Positions 63,666 through 64,000 of a DNA stretch of 64,000 nt are shown here, in pieces (the first letter of the stretch is position 1; every line of letters starts with the position of its first letter). Position numbers and translations under genes: made by a program. The notes under the pieces are model-generated. The model saw only the letters and a program-made list of their open reading frames with translations. It searched no databases and had not been told where the DNA came from. The stretch lies in NCBI RefSeq assembly GCF_016862175.1, contig NZ_BOML01000005.1:1-64000 (forward strand), written 5' to 3'. The DNA comes from Paractinoplanes durhamensis. GTDB taxonomy: Bacteria > Actinomycetota > Actinomycetes > Mycobacteriales > Micromonosporaceae.

Positions 63666-64000
63666 GTGACATCGGAGAAACCGCGCCGGTCCACGCTGGG
63701 CATGGTCCTGCTGGCGCTGCTCATGGAAGCGCCGATGCACCCCTACCGGATGCAGCAGATGATCAAGGAGCGCGGCCAGGACCAGCTGGTCAACGTGGCC
63801 CAGCGCAACAGCGTCTACCAGGCACTCGACCGCCTCGTGCGGGACGGACTGGCCCGCCCGGCGGGCAGCACCCGGGAGGCCGGGCGGCCGGAGCGGACCG
63901 TCTACGAGATCACCCCCGACGGCGAGGCCACCATGCGGTTGTGGCTGATCGGGATGCTGCCGACACCGGGGCGGGAGTTCCCGGAGTTTCCGGCGGCGCT
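63666..64000 (+). CDS. PadR-family regulator, cut by the window end
   Basis: The first 111 codons of a PadR-like winged-helix regulator: LGMVLLALLMEAPMHPYRMQQMIKERG, then NSVYQALDRLVRDGLA and RTVYEITPDGEATMRLWL. The frame stays open to the window end. The GTG is six bases after TAGGCT. It is divergent from a monooxygenase and shares an ATGACT-repeat operator with it; PadR proteins usually repress such genes until an aromatic inducer binds. Confidence 0.88.
   Translation, partial: MTSEKPRRSTLGMVLLALLMEAPMHPYRMQQMIKERGQDQLVNVAQRNSVYQALDRLVRDGLARPAGSTREAGRPERTVYEITPDGEATMRLWLIGMLPTPGREFPEFPAA

Overview
The window is about 64 kb of very GC-rich DNA with strong G/C at third codon positions, many GTG starts and almost gap-free gene packing. 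Gene content (gatCA/gatB, Zn-type NAD+ DNA ligase, the 180-kDa-class NAD-glutamate dehydrogenase, isobutyryl-CoA mutase, mycosin and type VII substrates, CebR-like LacI regulation, bPH_6 and DUF6232 proteins) points to a filamentous actinobacterium. My best guess is Micromonosporaceae (Actinoplanes-like); the genus is inference. No rRNA, tRNA, transposase, integrase, phage gene or CRISPR array was found.

Layout. 1-240: tandem repeats beside a 63-bp perfectly centred imperfect palindrome. 241-7205: a carbohydrate locus with a GH2 beta-mannosidase, two CUT1 permeases and a solute-binding lipoprotein on the minus strand, divergent from a LacI regulator that carries a CebR-like palindrome in its leader. 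7242-9923 and 18459-20510: two membrane GGDEF-EAL proteins of opposite character (intact I-site with a Glu-to-Lys change in EAL; no I-site with an intact EAL). 10108-18278: a PH-domain protein, a sugar-dehydrogenase lipoprotein, a membrane phosphoesterase, and the amidotransferase genes gatB and gatCA split by an opposed M1 peptidase. 21039-26826: iscS-like, mnmA, core-MetE and ligA, with an unusual ~95-residue insert in LigA. 26930-28682: etfBA. 28821-30134: a small Cys-containing ORF, two DUF202 proteins and a PLDc_N protein. 30139-34889: a TPP enzyme, a membrane-anchored Hsp70 with a partner, and an enoyl-CoA hydratase. 34948-37250: DUF6232, DoxX-like, and a soluble two-gene PAS plus MCP pair resembling a split Aer receptor. 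37259-41978: ribokinase, an orphan ABC ATPase, a ROK regulator and a divergent GH3 hexosaminidase. 42064-43878: a TetR-controlled membrane protein/DCC/TetR operon with paired operators. 44192-46991: a three-gene type VII satellite cassette without an ATPase. 47099-50557: CopA behind a CsoR-type operator, and a sulfide:quinone-reductase-like flavoprotein. 50627-62399: giant GDH, PBP2a-like PBP, an arginase-family protein with a ~290-residue repeat tail, a CnoX-like thioredoxin-TPR protein and IcmA. 62446-64000: a flavin monooxygenase and a divergent PadR gene, truncated at the window end, sharing an ATGACT-repeat operator.

Themes. (i) In-frame minisatellites (15, 18 and 36 bp units) extend four otherwise ordinary proteins, and LigA carries a similar Ala/Pro/Glu insert. 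(ii) Ten genes have a -10-like hexamer exactly 6 or 7 nt before the start codon, the geometry of leaderless transcription. (iii) Several operators can be read directly from palindromes (LacI, TetR, CsoR, PadR). The best candidates for something undescribed are the split soluble Aer pair, the type VII satellite cassette, the Hsp70/partner pair and the arginase tail. No completely new system is proven by the sequence alone.
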